DNA of 64,000 bases from NCBI GenBank assembly GCA_013350335.1, contig CM023534.1, forward strand, positions 18,185,302-18,249,301, in the 5' to 3' direction. The notes beneath the pieces are model-generated. The model saw only the letters and a program-made list of their open reading frames with translations. It was not told where the DNA came from and did no database searches. Positions 34,314-45,302 of the stretch are shown here, piece by piece. A program made the position numbers and the translations under genes. Position 1 is the first letter of the stretch. Every line of letters begins with the position of its first letter. The stretch comes from Chimonanthus salicifolius. Its lineage: Eukaryota; Streptophyta; Magnoliopsida; Laurales; Calycanthaceae.

Positions 34314-34683
34314 ATAGGCTCAAACTCTAGGACTGTGATGGGTTACGACCTAGTTAGACTTGTCCCTATGTTGGAGGACCAGGGGACATACCCTGTTTGA
34401 CCTATAGAGTGTTCAGATATAAGTCAGCGACTTATCCGGACAACCTCTATTACCTTGGTGTTGGTGTAGGATCTTCTTCGAAAGATTAGAGTGTGTCGGA
34501 ATTTCGGGGAGATTTTGTTTTGTAAAGGTTGAGTCTTGTCATGTTATTTTGTTGGGTTTTTCAAACCCTAATGTTTGTGATTGTAATGCTTTGAAATGTT
34601 TCCTAATGTATTGTACAACTTGTGTGATATTTGTCTTGAATCTCTGAAAATGGTTAAGTAATATTTACAATTGTAAATAACAG

Positions 34684-35850
34684 ATGTCGGGACCCAACGC
34701 TAGTAGGACCGTTTACCGTGGGAGGAGGACTGGTCTTCCACCCCGTAACTTATCCAACGAGGCGATCAGAGCGGCAGTTGAAGCATTTCGGCAGATAGCT
34801 GAAAATATGCGAGTTCCGCCAGTCCAAACGCCAGAGGAGAGAGTCACCTCGGCTCTGAAAGAGTTCAAGCGTATGAACCCGATGAGTTTTTCGGGAACAG
34901 AAGACCCTAGTGTTGCAAGGAACTGGCTGACTCAAATTAGCTGGATCCTTAATACCTTAGCAGTTGCCAACAACTTGCGAGTGACCTTGGCAGCATACCA
35001 GCTTGAAGGGAATGCCTACGAATGGTGGGAAGCGATGAACTTGGTTCGTAACCACGAGCCAATGACGTGGGAAGAATTCTCTACAGCCTTTCTGGCACGT
35101 TATTTCCCAAAGAGAGTGCAGGAAACGCGGATGAAGGAATTCCTCAACATCCAACAAGGTTCGGACTCTGTGGCGCAATACGCCAGGCGCTTCACCGACT
35201 TGATGCCGTTTGCACCTTGGATCGCGGCAAACGAAGAGGAAAAGATTCAGCATGTTGGGAATGAACTCCGACCGTATGTACAGCAGCAAGTAGCCGGCCT
35301 AGTTTTCGACACTTTGAAAGAAATCTTCGATCGAACTTCGAAGGAAGAGGCAGTAAACTCCATCAATTGGAGCATCAACAGCTCCCAGAGACCTTCTTCC
35401 AACAAGAAGACTAAGTGTAACCAGCAGAAGCCACTCCGTAAGAAAAGGCCCTTCTTTAAGAAGAGCAAGCCTAGCACAGGACAGTCAAGTCGGCCTGACT
35501 CCCGACGATTCGTGTGCTTCACCTGCAGCCAGCCTGGGCATACTTCAAAGTCTTGCCCATCAGGAGGAAAGAAGGTGTGTCATCGTTGCAAGAGAACCGG
35601 ACACCTCCTTAGGGAGTGCCCCTTTATCGGTGGAGCTATACCGTCGCAAGGCACACAAGTTTCTCTCTCGGTGGCGCGACCGTCCGTCGGTCAAGGTTCT
35701 CAGCAGACCATTCAAGAGAGAGTCTACACGATTGAGACTCAGAAGGAAAAGCCAGTGGAGAATACCGTGTTGGAAGGTACCCTTGATCTTTTTAGTCTTT
35801 TGACTCGAGTGTTGTTTGATACCGGTGTTTTGCTTTCCTTTATTTCCTAG
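34684..35850 (+). CDS. gag (and protease start) of the gypsy element
   Basis: An intact 388-codon frame. The gag core includes MNPMSFSGTEDPSVARNW, EGNAYEWWEAM, WEEFSTAFLARYFP and GSDSVAQYARRFTDLM. A basic lysine-rich stretch follows (KKRPFFKKSK), then two CCHC knuckles (CFTCSQPGHTSKSC and CHRCKRTGHLLREC, near 35518-35625). It ends in the protease signature LFDTG, then TAG at 35848-35850 just after. Capsid and nucleocapsid functions could be intact, consistent with use by, or of, an autonomous relative. Confidence 0.9.
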   Translation: MSGPNASRTVYRGRRTGLPPRNLSNEAIRAAVEAFRQIAENMRVPPVQTPEERVTSALKEFKRMNPMSFSGTEDPSVARNWLTQISWILNTLAVANNLRVTLAAYQLEGNAYEWWEAMNLVRNHEPMTWEEFSTAFLARYFPKRVQETRMKEFLNIQQGSDSVAQYARRFTDLMPFAPWIAANEEEKIQHVGNELRPYVQQQVAGLVFDTLKEIFDRTSKEEAVNSINWSINSSQRPSSNKKTKCNQQKPLRKKRPFFKKSKPSTGQSSRPDSRRFVCFTCSQPGHTSKSCPSGGKKVCHRCKRTGHLLRECPFIGGAIPSQGTQVSLSVARPSVGQGSQQTIQERVYTIETQKEKPVENTVLEGTLDLFSLLTRVLFDTGVLLSFIS

Positions 35851-37439
35851 AACTTGTTGTGATAGTTTGGGTTTGAAACCGGTAGAAGTAGTTAAACCAC
35901 TAATGGTAGTTTCACCTTTGGGTAAGAAGGCTTTGGCAAACCAAGAGTGTAGATCTTGTGTTCTGAAGATTAGCAGAGTGGAGTTGTCCTATGATTTTCT
36001 AGTTCTGGAAATGACGGACTTTGACATCATCCTTGGTGTGGATTGGATGTCTGTTTTTGGAGTCTTGATAGACTGCCCTCAGAAGAGGATTCATGGGGTC
36101 TCCTCAACCGGTGAGAGGTTTGTTGAGAAGTTGGTACCCTATGAAAGGATGAGAGTCACTTTCTCTGGCCTTAGGGCGTATCCCGGTAGTGTGGTGGCAA
36201 GCATGGGTTGGGAAGATGTAGGTGGTGTAGGGTCTGTTGCTCCTCGGGTGGTGTGTGAGTTTATGGATGTTTTTCCTGACCAATTGACTGGGCTACCTCC
36301 ACGCCGAGAGATAGAGTTTGTTTTAGACCTACAGCCAAGAACATCTCCCATTTCCATAGCACCTTATCGGATAGCGCCGGCAGAGACGATAGAGCAAGCT
36401 ATGTAGGTAGAATAGCTTCTTAGGCTTGGTTTTATCCGTCAGAGTAACTCGCCATGGGGCGCACCTGCTCTCTTTGTGAAAAAGAAGGATGGATCGATGA
36501 TGATGTGTTTGGATTACCGACGGCTTGACAAGGTAACTATTGAGAATAAGTATCCGTTGTCTAGAATAGACGACCTCTTTGATCTTTTGGGGGGGGAATC
36601 AAAGTGCTTTTCGAAAATCAATTTGAAGTCGAGTTATCATCAGTTGCGGATTTGAGAGGAAGACTGCTATTCGGACACAGTATGGCTTGTACGAGTTTGT
36701 TGTGATGCCTTTTGGTTTGACGAACGCGCCAGCCATGTTCATGGACTTAATGAATCGTGTGTTTCGACCGTATCTGCGAGAGTTCGTGATAGTCTTCATC
36801 GACGATATCTTGATCTTTTCGTCGTCAGAGGTAGGAGACAAAGCGCTGCTAGGACCTGATCTAGTGCGTGAGACGTCAGAGGAAGTTGAAGTGATCAGAC
36901 AGCGTCTCAAAACAGCTCAGAGCAGACAGAAGAGTTATGCTGACAAAAGGCGACGACCTTTGGAGTTTACAGTTGGCGACCAAGTTTTCTTACGTGTGGC
37001 ACCACGTCATGGAGTGCAGCGGTTCGGGCGCAAGGGAAACCTATCACCTCGATGTGTTGGACCCTTTGAGATCTTGAAGAGGATAGGTGAAGTGGCCTAT
37101 CAGTTGGATCTTCCTCAAGCTTTGGAGAGAGTGCATAGTACGTTCCACGTGTCTATGTTAAGAAAGTACGAGCCTGACCCGTCGCATGTGATCAGTTTTG
37201 AAGGTATTAAGGTATCAGAGGACTTAACTTTTGAAGAAGTGCCAGTCAAGATTCTACAACGTCGGACTCAAGAGCTCAGGAGGAAGTCTATAACCCTAGT
37301 GCGGGTGCTGTGGCAACATCGCAACGTGCAACATGAGACGTGGGAACCTGAATCGACGATGCAGAAGTTGTACCCTGGCTTGTTCACAGGCCAAGAAGGT
37401 AGGGTTTGTTCTAAATTTCGGGACGAAATTTTCTTTTAG
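35816..37439 (+). pseudogene. Truncated pol of the gypsy element: protease, half reverse transcriptase, integrase C-terminus
   Basis: After a frame change near 35816-35850, protease/linker sequence runs to 36406 (DFDIILGVDWMSVFGVLIDC). Stops near 36404-36420 interrupt the start of reverse transcriptase. [15 protein letters not shown] and [15 protein letters not shown] follow, then a frameshift near 36650. Reverse transcriptase resumes in the 36687-37439 frame ([27 protein letters not shown], with the FIDD form of the catalytic YxDD). At about 36830 it joins, still in frame, to integrase C-terminal sequence ([50 protein letters not shown]) and a chromodomain-like tail ([20 protein letters not shown]). 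The rest of reverse transcriptase, RNase H and the integrase HHCC and DDE domains are gone. Confidence 0.9.
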
Positions 37440-37449
37440 GAGGGTAGGA

Positions 37450-40400
37450 TGTAATACCCTGCCCCGAATTAAGCATGTCTTAGCTAAATTTCGTATTTTA
37501 ACCGGTTGTTCTCGAGGTTTTCAGTCAGGGCTTCAAGGAAAGCCCAAGTTTGGCCCAATCCGAGCTCGTGAGCTCAGAGATCCAGCCCGTTCAGCTGGAG
37601 GGGTATTTTGGTAATTTGCCGATTGTTGTGATTATTTCTCTAAATTGTGTGATTTGATGATCTTTATTGGTGAATAATACTCTCTTTAATGAAGAATTGC
37701 ATTTATTATTTTAAAATGATTTAATTTTCAGAAAATAATATTTATTTATCGCCCGTCGGAACCCCGAAAGAGAGTTTTAATTATTTTAAATAATTTCGGG
37801 AAAAAGATAAATTTTGAAAATGGTATTGGGTGTTAGACCATTTTAAGATTGATCTAGATATTTCATTTCATCTCAAAATAAGATTTACAAATTAGTTATT
37901 TTTACATTTGTTTAATTAAGTAATTTTGGGTAAAATGTGATTTTGTTTAAATCAAAGGTTTTTATTGAGAGATAAAAACTGAAATTTTTATGGTAACCTA
38001 AGTTTTAAAAACCCAACCCATCTGTAGGGTTGGATCTGATTTTGGAGTTTTAAATTTATTACTCATAGTTCAAAAATCAGTTTTTATTAATCTGAGGCCC
38101 TTTCTGCAAATAGAAAATTTTCAAGTGCAAAAGCAGAGCAGCCTGCACACGGCATGCCGCGTGCACTGGCCGTTCGGCGGTGATCATCACCTTCTGCCGT
38201 CCCGTCCCATCGGATTTCAGCCGATTTTCCGGCGAGAGGAGCCTATAAATTCAAGTCCCCTTCTTCCTTTTCAAATCCCAGCAATTCTTCTCTTCTCTGC
38301 TCTCTGTTTGATTTCCGACCGACCGAACCTGAGCTGCTGTTTTTCAGTAACAGTAAGCTTAAGGAAAGATTTTCAAAAATCTGAATTTCAACCCAGGAAT
38401 CAAAACCAAGGTATCCATTGCATTCCTTTTTAAATTCTAACCGATTTAGAATCAAGAAAATCAGTTTTTGACCATGTTTTCAATCAGAAAAACCAGTTTT
38501 AAGTTTTAAGGAAAACCATGGGTTTCATGTACCCGTAAGGATTTGACCTTAAAATCGGATGGCCCTTCGAGCTTCTGAGCTCCAAACCAATCCCTGTGGA
38601 AAGAGGGCTCCCAGAGGAGTCCATCAAACCAGACCGATGTGAAAAACGAATCCGGGAAGCCCTCCCTTTTTGGAATCGTATTTCACTGTTCATCCGCCGT
38701 CACTGTCTGCAGGTGCAGACAGCTGAGGAAGACGACTCTCGGAAGGTCCGAGAGCCGTTCTTCGGAAGGTCCGAACCTTCGGACGGTCCGACCCTCGGAC
38801 GTTCCGAGCTTCACCCCGAAGCCCAGCACGCCCGAGGTAAACCTGACCCTTCGGACGTTCCGAGCTCACCCGAAGCCCAGAACGCCCGAGGCAAGCTTTT
38901 GGGCGGACCGAGCCCAGCTCGGAAGGACCGAGCCAAGCTCGGAAAGGCCGACCCTCTCGGACGTTCCGAACCTAGTATTCGGACGTTCCGAACTCTGTAG
39001 ACCCACCGAGACTCCTGTTTTCTGTTTTCTCTGTTTCGGATGGACTTCGGAAGGTCCGAGACCCAGTCTTCGGACGATCCGAAGTAAGGCCTCAAGATCC
39101 GAGGCCAGTAACTCAGTTTGGAGTGGTTCGGACGATCCGAAGCCACTGTACCCTTGTTCCGAGGTGATGTTCCGAGGGACCCATTTTGAAAATGATAAAA
39201 TATTGTTGGAACAATGTTTTTGTCTAATATTATTGATTATTGATGTGTCTTATAAATTGTTGTGATTTATACCCCCTTGTTAAATAAAATTGTACTAACT
39301 CATTTTCCTCTTATTATTTATAGTGTAAATACTATAGTATACGCTTTCAGTCCGACACTAGTCGGGAACTGAGTGATTCACTTTCAGGACGACACTATAG
39401 TCGGGTACTGGGTGACCTCGAGGCCTACTCAAAATGTCAGCTCTGGTCCATATCCAGAAGACAACCGAGAAGTGACCAGAGGATCTAGACCTTACTCAAT
39501 AAGTCAATCTGGTCAATGCCCAGAAGACAATATGAGTTTGGACTAAGCCCCTTTTTACTATATTATTATCTTGTGGATAATTTAAAAAGGATAGAAACCA
39601 AGTAAGAGACTCATTTCCATGAACCCTGTATATTTTGTGGGAAAACGTGTGATTTCCAAAATACTACGTATAAGTACGTATCTGATATGTATATTGATTG
39701 TGCACTTGTATGTTGTTTGACAGAGACCGCGAAACCACACGATCAAGGTGAGGGAACTTAACTTTGCAGTTAAAATGTAAACAGGTTTGGTTATTGGATA
39801 TGGATATCGAACAATGAGTGGTTTCAGATTTGATGAACCCACTCATATGTCTGAATGTGACGCACTATGGTAAGAGTGCTTATGATGCTGGCCTAGACTC
39901 GACGCACTGTGGTAAGAGTGCTGACGATGATTGTGATATTACGATGTTGATCGTATGAGTGTGTATTACTGCTCCCACGTGCCTGGACTATTGAATCAAT
40001 ATCGGCCATATGAGAGATGGTTTATGTCTACTGGACCACGGGTGGACTGTGGGGCGTCAGTTGCTGACTTGAGGGTGTCAGTACCGGCTACGTTTAAGAG
40101 CCGGAGATATACTTGCAAGGATGTATTTTGACCGTGTCGGGACTTAATACTATTGTTGTCAATATGGTGCCAAGAGGTTACGGTGGATGACAGTAGTAAT
40201 GGAAAGATGATGAAAGGATGAAAATGATGATGAGGCTTTATATTGTGATTCTATTATCAAACATGAGATGTTATATTACAACTGTTGATTATATATTCAC
40301 CTGTTGTTTACTTAACTGCATTGTTATATTTCTTTCACTGGGCTAGTTAGCTCACCCCACTCACCTTTCAGGCATTGAACCAGAGGAGGAGGACCCTCCG

Positions 40401-40894
40401 TTTGAGGCTTAGTGTGGTTAAGCTGCGGCGTTGCTTTGGGATTCCCACTGAGGGGAATACCCTTGTGTTTATACTTTCTGGTTCTTGGAACCATTTTCCT
40501 TTGTAAAGTACCGAGTGTGGTACTTGGCGTGCGTCAATGGGTTGAACTAGGACTGCTGCGTTTCTGTAGCTACTCTGATGTGATTTTGTAAACGATGTAA
40601 TAGGCCATGTTGCCTTTTTGACAATGTTTGGAATGATGAATCAATGATTGAATTTTCCTACGCCTTGTATTAATCAATGTTGGGTTTGATTTGAGCATGT
40701 TATGTTATGTTGTTATTATGTTTTGGTTTTTGAGAGAAGCATATGGTACATGTTTGAGTCCACTTAACGGGCTAATGTGTAACCACTGGGCCTAACTGTT
40801 GATCCGGCCCAGTAAGAATGCTTGTGGTTCAGTTTATCTTTCAAAAAAAAAATCAGTCGCGTTCCGGGCCCACCGGTCGGGTCGGGGCGTGACA
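37450..40894 (+). repeat. 3' LTR of the gypsy element (3445 bp)
   Basis: Nearly identical to the 5' LTR. Visible differences are a 9-bp loss near 38125 and single changes near 38023, 38536, 39544 and 40873. It carries the same palindrome array at 38738-39176 and the TATA at 38244-38251. Confidence 0.95.
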
Positions 40895-41947
40895 AATTTA
40901 GTTAACTAAGAGTTACTCAAGGATTTGAACAAGTATGGCTAAGGAAGATTTGCAAGTGAAAGAAGGGTTTTGAGCTTGAGTGATTGCAAATTGATTTCTT
41001 TAGATTTTCAAGTTGGTAAGCCATTATATCTCTTATTATTGCTTGTATTTATAGATATTTCAAATTTATGACTGTTGCCAAACAATAAATGTATTTTTTG
41101 CCTGTTGGAAGCAACATTAAATGCTCCAAAAATCGACATTGCCGGGCAACGATGGTTCAGAGCAATTATTGATGGTTTGATCCATTTGTCTTTGGTGAAA
41201 GTCAACGGTTTGAGGCATCAATCGACGGTTGGTTATTAGAGACTAAAAATGTCATAATATTTTAGACAATCGACCGTTTGGATCTCAACCGTCGACAGTT
41301 GGCTTATTAGAGACTAGAATTTTAATACAATATTCAGACACTCAACAATTTGTAGCTCAACCGTCGACAATTAGCTATCAGACTGACTGTATTTGACAGT
41401 AAAGTGCAACAGTCGATAGTTTGGTCTTTGAAACATAAATTCTTCACTTTTTGAATCTCAGTAAGTCCTTAGATGTATTCAATGGGTCTTAGGGACTTTA
41501 GCCAACAAACTATAGACCTAATGTAATGTGTTCAAGGCGGTCACATCCTAGGAGGATCCAACTTAATCCAGATTTGAGCAGGAGGTGTTCAAATTTGAGT
41601 AATTTTACAAACAAAGCCCAAACACTCAAGGCCTAACACTAATTGACACGGACTTGATCTTCAAGTCTTCAATTTTTTATGCTTTAAGTATCGAGTCTTC
41701 ATCTTCACAAGCCTGTTTAATCTTCAATTCATGGATATGACGTCCATAGGCTTTGAATGTGATTACTTGATATTCAATCTTTACTTTCAAGAGCATGATA
41801 TCCAATGTATGTTCTCCTTGAGATTTGGAGTTTCGCTTTGTTATCTATCTCATAATATAACTCTATTTGAAATATTAAATATTAAAAGTTAAAGATTTAC
41901 AATCAAAATTATCCATTTACTCTTGAGTTGAAATTTTGGAACTAACA

Positions 41948-43308
41948 ATCTTTTCCTTTTTTATGGTGACAAAACATCGCTTAAAATTATAAAAGATATT
42001 CAAATATAAAGCTCCTCTTGAATTTAAGCATACATATAGGAGAGTTTTTAAATGAACTCTTTCTTTCTTCAGGAGACCAGACATACATTTATTCTCCCCC
42101 TCACTTCATGCATAAAAGTACATTCAACATGATGAACAAGCATTCTCCCCAATACATGTTTATTCAACAATTAAAAACATTTAATTACATACCATTTGAA
42201 CCATTTAGCACAAGTTAAATTCATCATTCAAGTTATCAGCGGATCATCAACTAAGTCATATCAAAGGAGGACACATAGTCCCGTCCACCAGACTTGGTTA
42301 AAATGTTACAGGTGATAATGTGGTGAATCAAGCGGGCTTCGAAAGATAGGGGTTACCTCTGAGCAATGGCACTTTTGACTAGGGATCACCTTTGAACAAT
42401 AGTTACTTTAGCTTGTTTGATAATTGCAGTGGTAAAGTAAAAAGTTACTCTAAAGGTAAAAAAAATTATTTAGTAATTGTAAAAGGGATAACTTGATATA
42501 TTAATAATTTTATAAGAATTAATATTTTTTTATTAAATTCATATATATAAAATAAAAATAAAATTTTATAAAACATAATTATTGAATAAAATTCATCAAT
42601 TAAAAATATTTTAAAATATTTTTGCTCTATAGATGCAAAGAGAGATTAAAAAGGGATAAAGAAGAGCAAAGATTTTCTAAAAAGTCCCATGGTCTAAGGG
42701 GTTACCGCTCCATTACCAAACAAAGGTAATGGGGGGTAAACCCCCGTTACCCCCATCCAAAGACAGCCATAGTTCATTCAAACCATCCGCAGCTTTGAAG
42801 CCTTCGAAGTCGATCAATTTTTTTTTTTTTTGTTTCATAAACTTTAGGGGCTCCTTCAAGGATACAGAGAAGTTCCCCCAATTCTTGCTTCTCTCAATTC
42901 TTTCGGAGTAAAAGAGATCATTTTAGTCGACTGTGATAAGTTTATTGAAAAGTTGTAAGTATTAATATAAAAAATGCTTAGTTTGATTATATTTTATCTT
43001 TAAGCTTTCTAAATTATTTTTCAATCCTTAAATTATCCACTCTATGTGAGACTCACTTTGTCTAATTGATGGGTTTGTGAAGGCCAAAACATGAACGTAA
43101 ATTTTAAAAATCAAAATAATTGAATTATTTAAGCCATTATTTTTAATCTCCCTGATTTTTTATTTTATATGTTAAATTAATGAGAAATCATTACAAACGT
43201 AACTATTAGTAAGAAACCATAGTAGTTTACTTGCAAATCATATATTTTTTCACCAACATTGTCTCTCTCAAAACCTCTCTCTCATCCCATGCTAATATTA
43301 AATTAAAA
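41948..43308. other. Intergenic DNA, possible MITE remnant at 42408-42772
   Basis: No gene recognised. AGCTTGTTTGATAATTGCAG near 42408 faces an inverted GGCTGTCTTTGGATGGGGGT at about 42772, with GGTAAC-type blocks inside both ends. No clear target duplication was found. The rest is AT-rich. Confidence 0.35.
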
Positions 43309-43316
43309 TTTAAATA

Positions 43317-44338
43317 GGCGCCCCATTCAGACAGTCTCTTCTTCTGCTATAGAACACCCCTTTTCAAATTTTATGTGAAAATTACTGTTTTGCCCTTCCA
43401 CTAAAAATACTTCGAACTATTATTCCGTGCAAATTTTCAGATCTTTCGAACCATCGAATCTATCGAATGATGCTGCAGTAAAATCTATTTAAAATTTAAA
43501 AAGTAAAATCTTTTTTTAAAAAAATTTTAAAGTTATTTTTTAAGCACGGTGTATTTTCAAAATTTCTCAAATTAAATATCCGAACTAATTACGATAACCT
43601 GATAAAAATACTTTAATAATTCAAGGTCTTTTGACACTCCCAAATGCTTAAAATACATTGTTTTACAAATAGGAGTATCCCTTGGCTGTGTGGAAAATAC
43701 ATTTGGGAGTGTCAAAAGACCTTAAAGTCTTAAAGTATTTTTATCAGGTTATCATAATTAATCCGGATATTCAATTTGAGAAATTTTGGAAATACACAGT
43801 ACTTAAAAAATAACTTTAAAGTTTTAAAGGAGATATCGACAACATAGACAGTTATTTTTTAAACACTGTGTATTTCTAAAATTTCTCAAATTGAATATCC
43901 AGACTAATTACCATAACCTAATAAAAATACTTTAAAACTTAAAGGTCTTTTGACATTTTTAAATGTATTTTTCACACAGTAAAGGGATACCTTTATTTGT
44001 AAAACGCTGTATTTTAAGCATTTATAAGTGTTAAAAAACCTTAAATTCTTAAAGTATTTTTATCATCGTAATTAGTCCGAATATTTAATGTGATAAATTT
44101 TGAAAATACACAGTACTTAAAAATAACTTTAAAATAAATAAATAAATTACTGTTTAAATTTTTTAATAGATTTTACTGTAGCAGATCTTTATAATTGATT
44201 CGATGGTTCGAAGGATTGAAAATATTTTCACTGAATAATCATTCAAATATTTTTAACAGATGAGTGAAACAGTAATTTTCATATAAAATTTGAAAAATAG
44301 TGACAGAAAAAGAGTTGCCCGAATACGAATGAGGTGCC
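43317..44338. mobile_element. Foldback-type element 1: long inverted ends around four ~115-bp inverted units
   Basis: 1022 bp with a perfect 8-bp duplication TTTAAATA (43309-43316 and 44339-44346). The ends are GGCGCCCCATTC and, on the - strand, GGCACCTCATTC. Inverted homology continues inwards for more than 150 bp (for example TTTTCAAATTTTATGTGAAA against its right-side partner). The core holds four copies of one unit: forward about 43526-43650, reverse 43701-43820, forward 43851-43965, reverse 44012-44130. Each contains TAATTACGATAACCTGATAA and GGTCTTTTGACA or variants. No coding capacity. The same layout recurs at 49910-51123. The superfamily is not clear: an 8-bp TSD fits hAT, while long TIRs fit MULE or foldback elements. 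Confidence 0.85.
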
Positions 44339-44407
44339 TTTAAATATTATAGTCATGTTTCAGAAAAGCAAAACCCCACTTGAGAATTTTTATTTATTTT
44401 TCTCTAA

Positions 44408-44580
44408 GGGCAAGTGGTGTGGTGGCCATATGTCCAGCTAGCTGGTTATATGGCCACCAAATATTGACGGTATGGGAGTGGCTACTGGTGGGGCCCACAT
44501 GCCTTGTTGTTAAATGGCTGGCTATATATAACAAATGTATAGCCAGCCATTCTCTCTCTCTCCTCTTTTTTATATTATAT

Positions 44581-44666
<86 letters not shown>

Positions 44667-45299
44667 ATGTATGTATGTATATATATGTATGTATGTATGT
44701 ATATATAATTTGTATATAGTTTTTGATTTTTTTGATTTTCTCTTTTTATTTATTTATTTGATTATTTTGGATTTTTTGTTTTGTTTTTTGGTATAATTTG
44801 TATATTAGGATAAATAATTATTTTTTTCTTTACTTTATTATTTTATTTTTTATACAAAAAATAAAAAATAACTCTTTACCTTTTGATTTTTTTTCCTTTA
44901 CATTTGTAAACAAAATATATGATAAACAAAAAATTAAAATTATTCTGTACAAAAAATTAAAATTATAGCTATTGAGAAAAAAAATATTAAAAATAATATT
45001 TTATTCATTGCAAACAATATGAAAAATTATATATATGTTTTGTTAATTTATTTAATTACTTGTGAAAAAATATGTAATGTCTTTATATTTATTTTCTTTT
45101 AAATTTGTTAAAAAAATGTATATAAAAAATAATAATAAAATATTAAAAAGTAGCCATTTTACTTAACACTATACCGTATGACGAAGCTGGCTAAAAATTA
45201 TAGCCAGCCATGTCATCAAAAAAAATATTATTTAATTATATGGCTGGCTACATTTAGTGACATAGCCAGCCATATATGGTCATCCCACACCACTTGCCC
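44408..45299. mobile_element. Tourist/PIF-Harbinger-like element with AT microsatellite
   Basis: The terminal inverted repeats GGGCAAGTGGTGTGG are exact at both ends and flanked by TAA on each side (44405-44407 and 45300-45302). TAGCCAGCCA and its complement TGGCTGGCTA occur repeatedly near both ends. A TA run of about 75 bases with GTGT/GTAT extensions lies at 44578-44703. There is no transposase, and the AT-rich interior explains the open frames seen there. Confidence 0.9.
44578..44703. repeat. (TA)n microsatellite with (GT)n and (GTAT)n tail
   Basis: A long uninterrupted TA run from about 44590 to 44652, then GTGTGTGTGT and GTATGTATGTAT blocks. It is likely hypervariable. Confidence 0.95.
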
Positions 45300-45302
45300 T
45301 AA

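Larger units (their letters stand above)
30845..40894 (+). mobile_element. Gypsy element with 3.45 kb LTRs, internally deleted, very young
   Basis: LTRs at 30845-34298 (3454 bp) and 37450-40894 (3445 bp), with a perfect 5-bp duplication AATTT (30840-30844 and 40895-40899). I see about four substitutions and one 9-bp indel between the LTRs, so insertion was recent. A perfect tRNA-Met primer-binding site and a purine tract AGGAGGGTAGGA (37438-37449) are present. The 3.15 kb interior holds gag, protease, the first half of reverse transcriptase and the integrase C-terminal domain. RNase H and the integrase core are missing. LTR size and gag with two knuckles suggest a Tekay/Del chromovirus, an inference. 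Confidence 0.95.
27211..41947 (-). repeat. Possible older copia-type LTR (27211-27610 plus 40895-41947) hit by two later elements
   Basis: With the two dated insertions removed, 27211-27610, the 28-bp piece 30817-30844 and 40895-41947 read as one segment. It starts TGTTGATCAG and ends GGAACTAACA. Directly after it, TTTTCCTTTTTTATGG reads on the - strand as a purine tract, the usual neighbour of a 3' LTR. Inside are 2-3 imperfect ~70-bp repeats carrying GTCGACAGTTGG-type motifs (41221-41385). No partner LTR or coding region was found, so this is tentative. Confidence 0.3.

Noticed and set aside
44380..44796. 138-codon open frame
   Set aside because: Mostly the translation of the TA and GT microsatellite in the Tourist-like element (runs of Ile-Tyr).
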